The notes beneath the pieces are model-generated. The model was not told the origin of the DNA. It saw nothing but the letters and a program-made list of their open reading frames with translations, and made no database searches. 64,000 bases of DNA from Oxyruncus cristatus (Eukaryota; Chordata; Aves; Passeriformes; Cotingidae). Both the position numbers and the translations under genes were made by a program. Shown here in pieces: positions 11,331-25,019 of the stretch. Position 1 is the stretch's first letter, and each line of letters starts with the position of its first letter. The stretch lies in assembly GCA_013399855.1 (NCBI GenBank), contig VXAY01002602.1, forward strand, positions 124,001 to 188,000. Direction: 5' to 3'.

Positions 11331-12591
11331 AGATTCTTCCATTGCCTGGATTCAGACACACAGTCTGTACATTAGGTACCTCCAGATCTGAGTTGCCTTC
11401 AGATCCGAGTGTCTCCCCATTCCTTGTCAGAGGCTAATGAGATGGTCTCTGGCCCACCAGGAATCTGGTGACTGAGAACACTGAGTGTATGCATACATGT
11501 AGTCCTTATAACACAATTCACCACCACTACAGTTACAGGAGAAGCCTCCATTTTATGCTTATAACACTATTGTAACTTCAATTCCACACACCTAACCACA
11601 CCTCATCCTTATTCCAGACTATGCAACTGAAGCCTATGACTGGCTGGCCCGAGGTGACTTGGTCTATGTTTCTCTGAATGTTCAGTTTTCCACCTCTAAA
11701 AACAATTTCTGCACAGCATATATACTGCATGAAAACAGACAGCTTAGCTCATGAGCTGACTACTGAGTCTGTCCCAGACAAGTAAGTATTTTTAAAAGGA
11801 TGGAAGGGGAAATGCACTTTTTCATCTAAGATTGTTTATTGTGGTTGCTTTGATTGTTTTTTTTAAAGTATCTTAAGTTTTGAGCTTAAAGAGGACCTGA
11901 GAGATGAACATATGGGAACAATGAGCTTTTAAAGTGCTCTATGCAACAAGGTGCTGGCAAACTGAAAATCGTATTATGGTTAGAACAATACAAAATGAAT
12001 AGTCATTAATAGTTTGTCATTGATGCCTTAATTCCTAATAATCTTTAATAATCCTTTATGAGGTTATTGTGTATTATAACTCTAAGTTGTAAGTAAATTT
12101 TTCAAAGACCACTGTCACATTAAACATATATATATATATATATTTAGTGTTTCAGAAAAAAAATGTTGAAAATGACGAGTTTGTATTTTGGGAAGAATTC
12201 TGTTTAATAGGCATCTCTTGTTTCACAAAATAATAATAATAAAAAATCTCCTATATATTTTTTTTTGTCCTTTGTGGAACTGGGTAAAAGAAAAAAAATT
12301 CCAAGACCACAGATAACCTGTGAAGTTGCTTGCTTTTAATGCTATGTCAGAGATAACATATATAGAAAGAACATAAAAAAATGTGCCACGTATATGTAGC
12401 AACCTGAAATTCAAGAAGAAAGTCTCTGAAGAATTTCCATATGAGAAAAAAAAATGTACAGAAGATCAGTTTACAGCAGCTGAAGTATTCAACTTCAAAT
12501 AATACAGAATTCAGCACCACCAGACTCAGTTATAGTAGTTAAGACTGTAGCAATAGATTGCCCTTTAAGCTTATTACAGAATAAAAAGCTG
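11331..12591. other. unique sequence with a TA run, no gene seen
   Basis: About 11340-11700 is less AT-rich than its surroundings and contains a loose direct repeat, CCAGATCTGAGTTGCC / TCAGATCCGAGTGTCT. This could be a remnant of an unrecognised LTR or other repeat. A (TA)n run lies at 12125-12143. No exon was recognised. Confidence 0.45.
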
Positions 12592-12666
12592 CAAAAAAAC
12601 CAAAAAAAACCCAAAAAAAACCCACAAAAACAAAGAAACAAAAAACAAAAACAAAACCAAAAAACT
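12592..12666. repeat. A-rich low-complexity tract (A4-8 C1-3)
   Basis: A runs separated by C, CC or CCC on the plus strand, with occasional G. The minus-strand open frame at 12495-12713 reads Phe, Cys, Leu and Trp from the complement and is an artefact. The tract resembles the more regular A/C minisatellite at 49996-50195 in composition but shows no fixed period. Confidence 0.8.
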
Positions 12667-14179
12667 TTGTAATGAGAAGATTCTAACATTACAGAGAGTC
12701 TTTTAGGGTCCAAATCACAAGGACTACTTTCTTGTGAACTTCCTGCTTGTGATTTTCTTTGCTGTTGTTGTTGTTGCTACTAATACATGAAAAAAGTTGT
12801 ATAAAAAGTTGTTCTTGTTATGTATCACTCCTCAAAAAAGAATTCAAGTAAGATTTTCTTAATTTTTTTCATTAATAAAGATGACAATGAAACAAGTAAA
12901 GCAATAAGAGATATCATTAAGGAGAACTAAGTTTAAAATTCATTGCATTCTAGTATTGTAGTAACAAACTTCTGTTTTGAGATAGTGAAATAGTTTAACT
13001 AGAGTACCATTTGTTTGAATTGTTCTAACAGTTGTATCAAATGTCTGAGGTGTCCAAGAGACATATGGAAATGAGAATTTTAAGGGTGTTAAGGAGCTTC
13101 TCCCAGCTCTTGAAATTTCATATTTATAGGCTGTAACTCACCGTACAGAAGTGCTAGACATTATGTGGGTTTATGCTGAAAATTATTGTCCCAAAAAACT
13201 TGCTTTGTCTCAATTAACAGGTAATATTTTAAAATTAAAGAAAGTTCTATGTAGTTAAGAGCATGGTAATACAGGACTATACAATTTCCATATTGGGCAG
13301 TTTGTGGTTTCTTAGGTTGTTTGTTTTGTTTTGGTTTGGTTTGTTTTTTTCCTAAATGAAATACTATTTTCCATCCAGAAATTTATGGCAACATTTGTAC
13401 ATGAAAAATCATACAGTCAAGTACATGAACAAAATATTGGTGTACCTTACTCTTATTGATATTATCAAGTTTAAAAACAGAGGCTCCCTTGTTTTAAAGA
13501 TTGCACGTGTCATAACCAATTGAAATTTGTGACATTAGCTTGGATTATACTTTCTGAAGAAAAAGGATTAGATTCCATTCCTGCTGTCCATTATTTCTTA
13601 GTCTAAAATGTTTGTGAATTTAATAGAACTTGATTTTTCTTATCCTGTGATATCTGCCATGCTGCAGAATTGCATTTGCTTATTTCCTCTAACAGATTGA
13701 ATAATTATTTTAGCAAGATGAAATCATCTTCAGGGAGTCAGAAGCAAGTTCCAGGAAGAAAGCCCTGTATCTTGTAGGATAGGTTATACAGTTGCACATC
13801 TAAAACTGATGTGATAGTGGTGCTTGGATTCTTCCTGAGACCACTAAAAGACTTCCTTTGCCTGCCTGCCAGAAATTATAGCCTAAGTCTTTGATATCAC
13901 CAAAAAGCAGTTGTAAATTATAAATGCAGGGAAATGTATCTCTATAGACTGGAAAATTTAGGTACTTAGGGAGATGATATTTAAAACAAACCTTCTAATC
14001 GGTTTTTCCTATAGGTTAGATATTTCACATGGTTTGAAAGGAATATCTCTCCCTTAACTGGGAATGTAATCTTATTCAGGATTTGTCCATTTTTCTCCAG
14101 AGACCACCTCAACAGTTCTGTAATTGTATGTTCTAAGATTTCACCAAACAAGTGATAAGGAGAAAATGCGGGGCAAGTT
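12667..14179. other. unique AT-rich sequence, no gene seen
   Basis: No transposon or exon recognised. A GTTT-rich run lies at about 13315-13348. Confidence 0.5.
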
Positions 14180-14271
14180 GCAACCTGGTTTATCTGAAGT
14201 TGTCGCTGCTCATTGCAGGGGGTTGGACTACATGACCCTTAAAAGTCGCTTCCAACCCAAATGATTTTTTC
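14180..14271 (+). mobile_element. CR1 LINE 3' tail, short
   Basis: About 90 bp in plus orientation: 'CAACCTGGTTTATCTGAAG', 'GCTGCTCATTGCAGGGGGTTGGACTA' without its usual continuation, and 'CGCTTCCAACCCAAATGATT', the last ~90 bp of CR1. The reiterated terminal octamer has decayed. It is severely 5'-truncated and non-coding. Confidence 0.85.
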
Positions 14272-17200
14272 ATATGAATATTCCTTTGAGATACAGGATA
14301 CTAAAAAACAAGAAAGCCTCTATTTCGTAGGAGAATTAACCCTACACAAGTTAAGGTCCTTAGATGTGGGTGGTATTCAAGGGATTTGAAGTTCTGCTTT
14401 TCTGAAATCCAGTTGATTGCTGGCTATTTTTTGACAAACAGTTCTTCACCCATAGAAAGGTATTTCTCACCAACAGGTTTATTAATCTCTTTCGTAAGGC
14501 TCTGATCTGCATGTGAGTTAAAATTTAAAAAAAAAATATTTCCCAAACAAGCCAAACCTAGGTTAGTAACTTATCCTGAGCAGAACTTTACATTTCACTT
14601 TAAGAGTAACATTTATCATGAGGAGTTACAGCAGAAATTGGTTCAGCCTCAGCTTTATACTAGTCTTCAGAGGGCATTTTCTTTCATCTTTTCATTTACT
14701 CACCTGCTGAGAAGAATTAAACAGACCATAATTGACTATATTATGATGTCCAAGTATATTTATTGATATTCACCTTATATTATCTTCTGTGCTGAAAGAG
14801 GAGGTTTATTTATTTCACTCTTGGTAATACAGTTTGCAAGTATTTCATATTATTTGACAGGAGTTGAATCAGATTTCCTTCAGTTTGTTCTACTTTATAT
14901 AATTTTAAAATTGTACTTAAACAGCTAGTAGGGACACTTTTTGACAATTCGTTATGTTCTATTTGTTTCGCTTGTCAGACTTTCTTTTTTTTTTCTTTTC
15001 ACATTTTGCTTATATTTTGAATGGGACTTCAGAAATCATTTAACTTTATTTATCTTGCCACAAGCAGATCTATTTCTGGAATTGCAGAGACTGCTTTGAG
15101 GTGTAAGCCTCTGAGCAAAACTTTAACTCTGTTGGGAATTTTTCAATAACATCCTCATACCTGCTTCTGGCAATCTGCATTTCATTGTTTGAGAGCAAAT
15201 ACTAACTGTTTACAAATGAGATATACAGAGATTTAATTTTCTTTCTCCAAAATAGAGATTCCTATTGAGAAAGCAGTCTGACAGATAGGAAATCCTGGTA
15301 CAATATATCTTTTAGGCTTTCTGATCCATCTTCTATTTTCAAATTATGTAAAATTTAGGCTTAAAAAGCTGATAGATGGGTCACTTACCACACAATCTTA
15401 TAGTTAACCAGACATCAATTTATCATAAGTGAGAACTGATTTGTAAGAGAAAAGCAAAAGATTTACTGAGAGCAGGAAAAACAGCCTTATGAAAACAGAA
15501 GAAATGGATCAAAAGGATTAGTAATTACTGCTGTTTATTCATTTTGGTCCCTGTGATTGTAGTAACTGTGAAAATACTAGGGAAAAACATTACTTTTAAC
15601 TTCCAAACTAAGGCACCTTATAAAATTTTTAGGGCTAAAACCAAATGCCAAAGGTGGATTAAAGGATTTGTGTTAGAGTAGTTTTGGAATCCTATGGAAA
15701 ATTTCTTCCACTTTACAGAAAATGTTCCTTTTTTTTTTTTTAGCTTTCATTTTACTGTTTCCAAAAAGTTCAGTTTGATGTATTTTCACAAAGGCTAGCT
15801 GTTATGTATGGAAAATTTTAATACAGTCCTAGGACTCTAAAGAGCTTAATCAAAGCAGGAATACAAATATAATTGTAGTGGTTAAGAGCACTCAAGCCTT
15901 GGGGGGAAGAAAAAGAAGGTTACAACATTTGAATGATCTGTTTTCAACTGCTTGGTTGATGCAGGAAGAAACGGGAAGGGAGGGGTGGAGAACCAAGCAG
16001 GGTTTTGCTTGTGACATTTCATTGCAAAATGAACAAGTGAGCATCATACTACACAAAATGTAATGTTATTTACAGTAGCATCAGTCCTTCACAAAAGGAA
16101 CAAAGAAAAGTAGAGGTTAAACAGGGTTCAATCACAACCTCATTCTCATTCTGTTCTTAGAGGTTTTGTTAGAACCATGACTGAGTGGTAGTAAGGGGCC
16201 ACAAAGTGATTTCTCATTGAATTAATGATTATTCTGTAAAGTTAATGTATCTTACATATGTATCAATGCCATGTTCTTATGGCTCTAAATAGACTCAGAG
16301 TATTCTCTGAAATAGAAATTCATTTTTAGTGGTTGTAAGTAACTCTTCCCTTTTATAGAGTGAATCAAGGAACCATCAGATAATACTATTAATTTTGAAC
16401 AAACCATACATCCTCTCTCCAAAATAATTGTAATATTAATAAAATAAAATAAATCAAGACAGAACATAACAAGTTAGAAGATGTAATTATTTGCTGCTTT
16501 TTTTCCCCCATAATCTGTATAATCCTCAGGAAAATTGCATATGGGTAGAAAATCTATAACATTCCTTATGGACACATGCAACATGTCATGGCCATATGTT
16601 TCTTAAATGTTCTCAGGTAAGTAAAAAAGATTGTTGGTAATGAATACTTTTTTGCTCATTTCAGAAAAGACAAACTTTGGAAAAGAGAAACAATTTGTCT
16701 CTCCCAAGCTACCAGACAACTCTGATACCGTAAAATCTCTTTTGGAATGTATAACTGCTTGTTTTTCAGTCCTCCACTCATCCAGGGTTCTGTATTTCTG
16801 TAACTGAAATTGCATTGAGAGAACTTAGCTTTTCGCATGATCTGTCCCAATTAACAGGCTAAAAAAGATTTCAGAAATTATTTCGACTTATGCTACATGT
16901 AAGTAGCATATTATTAGGCATAGGATACAACCCAGTCCTAGACCTAGAAAGCTAAATGTGTCTATTAGCTTTTAGTCTAAGCCGCTGTTATAGCTGCTGA
17001 ACACATCTGCTGCTGTTTAAGAAACTGAGTATAACAACTGGCCTCCAGATGAGGAGGCTCTAGTATGCTACGATTTTTCTTCAAGTCAAATATTGTGTGT
17101 ACCTGATCCAAGTCACTGTCAAATGGCTCTAGCTACACATCGTTCAGAAGATAAATCCTCTACTCCAGTGACTCTGCTAAGCAGGGACTTGAACTACCTC

Positions 17201-17324
17201 TTGAAGAGTTGTATAACAACTAGTGTCATTTAGAATACTTAAGGAGGTCTGAGTTAATTGCACAGACTTAACAGGTATGACGTGACCTTTGGAAGAACCA
17301 TGATATCTCATTGATATCTCATGA
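14272..17324. other. unique AT-rich sequence, no gene seen
   Basis: No exon or transposon recognised. Small features: an 8-bp-arm hairpin TATGCTAC/GTAGCATA at 16889-16910 and an 11-bp tandem duplication (TGATATCTCA) at about 17301-17322, just before the next CR1. The open frames at 15878-16063, 16285-16467 and 16603-16850 are short and match nothing I recognise. Confidence 0.5.
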
Positions 17325-17528
17325 GTAATCAGACATTGGAATGGGCTGCCCAGGGACATGTTGGATTCACCATCCCTGGAGGTTTTCAAGATCAGACTGG
17401 ATGTGGCACTTAGTGCCATGGTCTAGTAACAATAGCAGTGTTGGATCAAGGGTTGGACTTGATGATCTCGAAGGTCTTTTCCAACCCAGTTGATTCTATA
17501 ATTCTCTGACTCTCTGATTCTATGATTC
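17325..17528 (+). mobile_element. CR1 LINE 3' fragment with terminal octamer tail
   Basis: In plus orientation the sequence runs 'ATCAGACATTGGAATGGGCT', 'CATCCCTGGAGGTTTTCAAG', 'GATGTGGCACTTAGTGCCATGG' without a break in type, then 'GGTTGGACTTGATGATCTCG' and 'TTTTCCAACCCAGTTGATTC'. It ends in four or five diverged octamers of ATTCTCTG/ATTCTATG type. This is the CR1 3' UTR with an intact tail, 5'-truncated at about 205 bp. The minus-strand frame 17177-17419 is an artefact. Confidence 0.92.
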
Positions 17529-18009
17529 AAATTAAAAGTCAGGTAGAATAATAGAGTAGATATTTGGCACCAGAAACCCATATTTAGGCAACAGAAATCT
17601 GTTCATAATGTTAATTATTTTACATAACTCTTTTCTGACATGTGTCCTTCTATGTTTTGGAGATGATTTTATAAGTTCTAGAAATTTCAGTTAGCAAATT
17701 CTATGTCCCTGCAAATTTTTTGCACCAATTATCTGACATATACAGGAGTAATAGTGCTAATATGCTTCTAACGGGGGAGATATAATGTTATCCCTCTTGA
17801 GAAAAAAGGGTACAAACAGTTGCAAACAGAAATATTTTTTATTGGTGAGGAAGTAGATGAGATTATGTGTAAGTAAGGATCACACAAAAGGATCATATAC
17901 ATTAAACATTTGTCACACAATTAAAACATTCACAAAATATTTTACAGGTGCATGCAGACCTTACCATGTAAGTTTAATATCCTTCAAGAGGACCAAGGAT
18001 ATGTGTGTG

Positions 18010-18042
<33 letters not shown>

Positions 18043-18725
18043 CTCACAATAAATAAATTAAACCTTCAATTAAAAAAAAAACAAAACCCCAAAATTTTAT
18101 GTATATACATAGGAACTCGTAACAAATTTATTTCATTGTTTTTAATAAAGGTCTTATTCAAAACACACTTGTAATAGTGTAGTTTTTGAAAGATTTAGAA
18201 AGAATAATCTTGTGTTCTTGCCAGCATCAAATCCTTTTTTCATTATTAGTTTTAAAACCATTTGTTAAATGTAGCACATTAATTTGTGGTACATTCAGTA
18301 CAGTTAGATAAATTATAATTAAGAGTCTATCTTGTTTACGTTAGGTCAAAACCAGCATGTTGAGACTATTAATGGGCAATTCACTCACACAAAATACTGT
18401 TATACACCTCACAGGAAAATAAAATGGAGTAATTATCACTTGCCTATTTGTAGGTTGGTTTCTAAAATTAAATTTCAATAACCGTTTTAGTGTAACTCAG
18501 ATAATGCACGGATCAGCTGTACTCAAGTGAGTTAGAATGTTTATGATAGTAAATAATGTTGAAAGAAAACTCCAGCTGAATGTGATTACTACAGCCCTAG
18601 TCATTTCAAGGGGCTTTCGTCTTGGGTTAATACAACACAGATTTTATATTGTTTCAAAATGATCACTCTTTTGCCTTTATTCCCATCACCTTCTTTCTTT
18701 CTTCTTCTTTTCCCATGGGCACCCA
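17529..18725. other. unique AT-rich sequence, no gene seen
   Basis: Contains a TG/TA dinucleotide tract at about 18001-18043. No transposon or exon was recognised. The open frame at 17857-18174 is partly read through that tract. Confidence 0.55.
18001..18043. repeat. (TG)n(TA)n dinucleotide repeat
   Basis: A short TG run passes into an alternating TA tract with one C interruption. It is expected to be length-variable and easily melted. Confidence 0.9.
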
Positions 18726-19810
18726 GAATCATAGCATAACAGTTTCATAGAATGATTTGGGTTCAAAGGAACCTTAAGATTATCTAGTTCCAACTCCACT
18801 GCCATGGGCAGGAATAACTTCTGCTAGAACAGGTTGCTCAGGGCCCAATCCAACCTGGCCTTACACTTTCAGGGATGGGGCATTCATGACTCTTCTGGGC
18901 AACCTGTTCCAGTGACTCATCACCCTCACAGTAAAGAATTTCTTCCTGGCATATAATCTAAATCTCTCTCCTATTAGTTTAAAACTCTTCCCCCTCGTCG
19001 TTTACTGTGTAAAAAAATCCCACTCCTTTTTTCTTACAAGGTCCCTTTTTCTTATAAACTCCCTTTAAGTACTAAAAGGCTGCAAGGAGGTCTCCCTGGA
19101 GCTGCTGCTTCTCCAGGCTGAACAAGCCCAACTCTCTCAGCCTGTCTTCATAGGAAAGGTGCTCCAGTAATCAGATAATTTTCATGGTATTCCTTTGGGC
19201 CTGTTCAAAGAGGTCCATGTCTTTCTTGTGCCAAGGACTTCAGACCCGGATGCAGTACCCCAGGTGGGGTGTCACGAGGGCAGAATCACCTCCCTTGATC
19301 TACTGGCCACTCCTCTTTTGATGCAACCGAGGATCTAGTCAGCCTTCTGAGCTGCAAATGCACACCAGTGTTGAGGTTTTTGTCCACTAGAACCCCCCAG
19401 ACCTCTGCAGTGCTGTTATCAATCTGTTCATTCCCCAGTCTGGACTCCTACCTGAGATTGCCTCGACACAGGTGCAGCACCTACACTTGGACTTGTTGAA
19501 CCTCATGAGGTTCTCATGGGCCCACTTCTTGAGTTTGTCCAGGTTCTCCTGGATGGCATCACATCCTTCTGTTGTGTGAACCACATTGCTGAGCTTCATG
19601 TCACCAGGAAACTCAATCGCTTTGTCTGTGTCATTGATAAACATACTGAGGAGCACTGGTCCCAAGACAAAGCCCTGCGGGTGACTACTCTTTGCCAGCA
19701 TCCATCTAGACTTTGGGACCTTAACCACAACTCTCTGTTCACAGGTAACCAATTCCTCATACAAATAATTATTTAGAAAGGTTAGGATCGTGTTAAAGTG
19801 TTCATCCCAC
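18726..19810 (-). mobile_element. CR1 LINE, 3' ~1.1 kb
   Basis: Minus-strand CR1 with its 3' end at the left. Starting there: the tail complement (GAATCATAGCATAACAGTTT), the 3' UTR ('CTGCCATGGGCAGG', 'GATGGGGCATTCATGACTC'), the ORF2 end ('CTTCTCCAGGCTGAACAAGC'), and the RT thumb and palm region up to about 19810. The element is 5'-truncated inside the RT domain and carries many substitutions and small indels. It is the best-preserved old minus-strand copy and serves as an internal reference for placing the fragment at 9679-9830. Confidence 0.95.
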
Positions 19811-19812
19811 AA
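19387..19812 (-). pseudogene. CR1 reverse transcriptase remnant (palm)
   Basis: The minus-strand reading gives 141 residues that include HPQGFVLGPVLLSMFIND, the decayed equivalent of the RT motif B region (usually Gly-Val-Pro-Gln-Gly followed by Leu-Gly-Pro). It continues with EFPGDMKLSNVV where the Phe-Ala-Asp-Asp catalytic box is expected, then ENLMRFNKSKCR. The Asp-Asp pair is reduced to Gly-Asp, so the domain could not be catalytic even if expressed. The frame then drifts into sequence shifted from the true CR1 frame. It lies wholly inside the CR1 copy and is not a host gene. Confidence 0.88.
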
Positions 19813-22800
19813 ACACTTTCAGTAACTGTTTCTGGTGGCACTGAAGAAGGTACTATACTATGTATTGCTGCAAAAGTTTAAAAAATCATTTTGAAGAGGG
19901 ATATTTCAGAGTTACAGTTGGACATGACACAGTGTTTCAGTAGTACTACAGTTAATATGTGCAGAGACCTGAGAGCACTGTATTATCAGAATAAAACCCC
20001 TCATTGGTTGTTCCACTGAAAAAGCCAAGGGGAGAGATGGCCAGAGACTGGATTAAAAATGCTTCAGTTGTAAGCATGGTTTTAGATAGGTATGATATGG
20101 TTTTCATCTTTCTCTGAATATATATGAGATGTATATTAGAGCACAGGCAGCTCAAAGACTCTTTTCTTTAGGTTTGTAGCAGACTTTTGTAGGTATGTAA
20201 AATATATGTTATTGAAGAGATAAGCCTATCTAGCTCCTTCAAAATATTGAACTTTTCTTTGTGTCTTAGTAGTCCCATATATGTGAAACTTTGCCGTCTC
20301 TTCATGAACAGGGAAATGTACACTCAGAATCTTATTTGCAATTAAACTGAAAAATGTTGCCATCTGGTCTAAATGACTGTTGGGTGGGGTAAATTTCAAC
20401 TTTTACCAGACAGCATACTATCAGTAATTTTTACTTCAATCCATCAGTCTCTGCTAATTGCTTTTTGTTTGCTTTATGGATGTCTAGTGCTGTGCAAGGC
20501 ATGAAAATTTTATCTGTTGTAGTAATTCCATGTAAACACTGGGCACTGCAGTGCTTAGGTACACTGAGTTTAGTATAACCACCAATTAAATAACAGCAAG
20601 GTCAGTATTAAATCAAGGACATGCTTATATTATACCTAATTTGTGAAAATAGGAACATATGTGTAAGTTTATGTTTGCAAAACACAGTGATACATAAGAA
20701 GTTGTTAAAGCCTTTCAGAAATCATGTTCTAACCTCTTTCAATTTAAAGATTTAGAAATAAAGCAATGCTTTATGATGAAAATCATCAGTTTAAAGTGAA
20801 ATCTTCTCAATCAACAATGCAAATAAAGCTCAGCCAACAGCCAAGTTTTATAGTCATTCTGTATAAACAAATTATTCAGTAGTTGACCTTAATTATACCT
20901 GTAAGTCAGTACAGCTGCAGAATTAGTAGCTAGGTGAGATCAATTTAAAGCGCTATCCTTTTATTCTATTAAAAACATAACTTTTCATATCTGAAGCGCC
21001 ATTGATAATGATTAATACTTTTTCGTTCAGACATTCTAGTAATGAAATAAATCCAATATTTTTCTGTCCTTGAATAACATGTGCTAGTTTCTGTTATCCT
21101 GTGACTGCTAGATAATAGTGAAAACTAGTGAGACTAGTAACAAAATGTCTATTTCACTTCCTAAATAATAATTAGTCGTTATATTTACAACTTTAAATAC
21201 TTGAGCATATTTTTCCAGTTTTATCTACCTGTAATATTATGCTTAGTTAAAACTTCAAAAGGTTCTTTGAGCTTTCAAACATGTCTGTGTTGAATAATGG
21301 AAAGATTTACGTAATTCTATGATCAGCAAATACATTACATAAAACTTTTTCTTTAATTTATTTTATATTTTAAATGGTTTTAGAAAAAACAACCTGATAA
21401 GCCAAATGATTTTAAATAAGTGTGTATATAAACAAACATAAATATATATATAAATTAAACTTTTCTACCTACTAAGACTACTAAAACCTATTTGGACAAA
21501 ACAGAGGTGTAAGAAAGAAATAAAGTTACACTGGGTAATTAAACCCTGCTTTTTTTAGATGAGTAAGTCATTCATTATTTCATATAACCAGTGAAAAATA
21601 TTTTTACATTTTCTCCTAACAATTTGTCTTTATTTTTTTTGCTCTTTTCGTCTAATTTCTAGGTGCCTAGCTATCCTGGTCTTCAAGCAAATCTCATGCA
21701 TGAAGCCAGAGACTAGGATCTGCACTAAATGGCTGCATTAAGCTAAAAAAAAAGAATGATAAACTGTAACTGAGTAAAGTGCTGGGTTGTAGTGGCTGAA
21801 TATATGGATAGCATCCCACAGTCATAAAGGGAGTGATAGACAAGATCCATGATTAACCAGATTTACGGAGAGGAGGCAGCAACAGAAGACTGAAGGGGCA
21901 CTTGAAGTCTGCTCATACACTAGTGTGTAAAGGAGGTGGGAAACTATATCCTCAGAGTGAGCAGGTATCTGGCTTACTGTGAGGCTCCGAAGTGCCCACC
22001 AGTCATGTTCCAACAAGTGTAGGACATTTTCACTCTGCAAATCTGCAAATCTGCAAGGTTATAGTTAAATGATATTGATCAGATTATAAAAACTGTTTCA
22101 AGGGAAACTGTCCCTCTGTCATTTTGTGATGTTGTCAGAACCCTCTTCATTATGATTTTTTTTTCATTGTTCTATCCTCATTGTTCCTTACAGAAACCTA
22201 CTTTTTATGGAGAAGTAATTTTTCTTATACAAGTAGCAGTTTCAATTGTCTTCACACTGCCAACTCCTATTTCTCTCTTCTTGTCATATCACCCATGCTT
22301 TATTACTTTTATTATTATTATACGTTTTTAAAAAAGTTCTTCATTATTTTTGGTTAATAGTGGCTTAGATTGATTACAAGTCAAATAAACCTCACTAAAA
22401 TTAGCTTTTACTTTCAGTTCCTTGACTGAAAATTTTTCATCTGGGTTATTTGGAGGCCCGAAACTGCCATTTCCTTTGTCATTATTTTTTGTGTACAAAT
22501 AAAACATAGGTAGGGACATCTTTCATCTTTTTTCCAAGGTAAAAATAGTTTAAAAGGAAACAGTACAATAAAACTAAAAATTATAATGCCCAATCAAGGG
22601 TAAAAAAATAAATGTATACTTTGGTGATTGATATTTCTTGAATTTGAATAATTGATACATTCTGTTGGAGGGCACAGAACACATGATACCTCCTGGACAT
22701 CTTTTGTACAGCAAAAAGTGCCTGAAAAGCAGTTTCAATGGACAAAAAACTCTAAAACAAACAAACAAACACAAATGCATTCTTTGATTACTTACTGTAT

Positions 22801-23335
22801 TCTGCTTAGGTTAAAAATTTTGGTAAACTACTTAAAGCCTCAACAGTTACACTTTTAAAATTATATGTGAACTTTTAGGCAAATATAAATGATATTATAG
22901 CTGTTATTCAATAAATATGTGGTTAGGTTATTTGTATACAGATCGGATAATGAAAAAAAATATCAGCGGGATAATTTTAAATGTATCTACAAGTGTAAAC
23001 TATTTTAAGCATCTGCAAGAGAATATACACCCAAAATACTAGGCAGTTGAAGGAACTAGGAGAATTTATTTCTGAAAGCTGAAAACACTTAACATTTCAA
23101 TGTAAATAAGGCACTCCCCTTGTTCTTCTCAGGGCTTTTATTGTTCCTCAACCCTCCCCTGCTGTGGGGGGCCTTCAAATATGTCCTCAAGAATTTCTCT
23201 TTTCTCATACCAGGGAGTCAGCTTAAGACTCTGGAATGCCAGAGGAGAAAACATCTAAAATTACCTCTGGGAAAGACACCTCTTTCCAGGCAGAAAAGCT
23301 TTCTTAAGTGACAAAACCCCTCCTCTCCTTGTAAT

Positions 23336-23353
23336 AAACCTTCTAGAAGGTTT
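23336..23353. repeat. 18-bp perfect palindrome
   Basis: AAACCTTCTAGAAGGTTT reads the same on both strands. The central ACCTTCTAGAAGGT recurs exactly at 25060-25073. It sits just after 'GTAATAA' in a C/T-rich stretch (about 23110-23340) that could be an eroded repeat, though I cannot assign it. Confidence 0.8.
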
Positions 23354-25019
23354 TTCTGTAGTTACAGCATCATAAAAGATTTCAAAGTTCTACTTTATGT
23401 CACTTAGACTTCAGAATTATTGTTCTCTTTAGTTGCTCTGTATGTCTTAATTTTCTAAGCATTCCATTCTGCAATTCTTCTCTGAACTCAGAGATTTTCA
23501 ATATTTTATTTTTCTTTTAGTGTGTAAGTCTCCCACCTGTGACATTAATTTTGTGTCATTCCTTCTTACTGACAAAAATTCAGTTGTAACCACTCTTTCA
23601 CTTCACTCCATTCTGACCCTGTATTAGTTTTTGGAACTAGATGCAAGTAAGTGCTATTAATGAAGCCTCATCTTTAGTGCAAAGAAACATGTTCAGTTTT
23701 TGTGACCTGCAAAGGGGATACATGTTACCTGTAGCAATAAATGGTTTAGTATAGTTTGTATGTAATTAATGCTGCTTACTACAGGTTTGCTTTTTTCACA
23801 TTACACTAAACTACTTCTCATCAATATGCTTAGCTCACATACAGAGTGAATCAGCTCATGTCAGGAATGTGGGCTATACCCGTGCACTTAACAATGGGAG
23901 TATTCATCTTCAGAATTCTATGAAGTTATGAGCTGACAATACAGAAAAAGTAAGTATTATCTTATGTGAAACACAGGAAAATTTTACTGAAGACAAAATT
24001 CTGAATCTTCAAGTCAAATATTATTTCCTATTAATATAAAGATGTAAAAGCCTGATTTCCCTCTCAGTATGCAAAGACATCAAATGCCTTAATAAAAATG
24101 ATAGAATTTTTTAAAAGTACAAAATTTAACAAATTCAACAATTTTGTCTCTCTAAATTTATCCTGAAAAGGAGATGGAAGCATTTGAGACATTTTTTTTG
24201 AGAGAAAAGCAAGTCCATCTGCTTTGGGAGACATGTCATTGTGAAGATCAATGGGAGAATAGCTTTAAGCGACATTCAAAAGAATTTCTACATTGAACTG
24301 AGTAATGACTCACAAAGGAAAACCTTGTGGGGTTTAAACAAGGGGGAATGTGTGCAAAGTTATACTTAGGAGAGAAAGGAATGAGAGTTTTGTTTGTTCC
24401 CTGATGGTGAGCAAATCAAGAGTTTCATTATACTGGGAGGAAGGATTCTAGTTCAGATTTTTCTCTTTCACATGTTCCCTTAAGAGAGTTTCCATGCTTC
24501 AGTGAATGTTTTCTGTTTGTGTTCACCCAAAATTAAAAAGCATTATCTCTTGAAGCTATTATTTTAACATTGCAAACTGTGCAACAAAAATGGTTGCTGG
24601 TTTTCCATATGTGCACCAGGTTGTACAAAATGTTATAAATAGATTTTAAATAGTTAACTACAGAGAGATTTTAATCTCTGTTATTTATAACTCTTACCTG
24701 GATTTACCAAGAGAAAAGTTGCTAAGGTAAGAATAGCAGTATCTTTTTCAATGTTCCTTTGACCGCTACGTCAGACTTCCAAACACCTATCCAAGCTGCA
24801 TCACAATAAATGAAATGCACTGTGACACATCAATAAGTGTTGTTGAAATAAAGAAACGTGTTTAGTATTTCAGAATATCTCTGTTCTTTATTATCAGATA
24901 GGGATTTCATGGCATGAAAAAAATATCTTCCAAAAAGACATCATTTCAGTTCAGGACCCTGATTTCTGTAGTTTAGTGGCAGAATCCATCAGGAAGAAGG
25001 AAAATTGTCACCAGCTTCT

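Noticed and set aside
12495..12713. Phe/Cys/Trp-rich minus-strand frame
   Set aside because: It is the complement of an A/C low-complexity tract.
22034..22058. CTGCAAAT triplet considered as an octamer-type regulatory cluster or CRISPR-like array
   Set aside because: Three contiguous 8-bp units with no spacers is ordinary microsatellite slippage.
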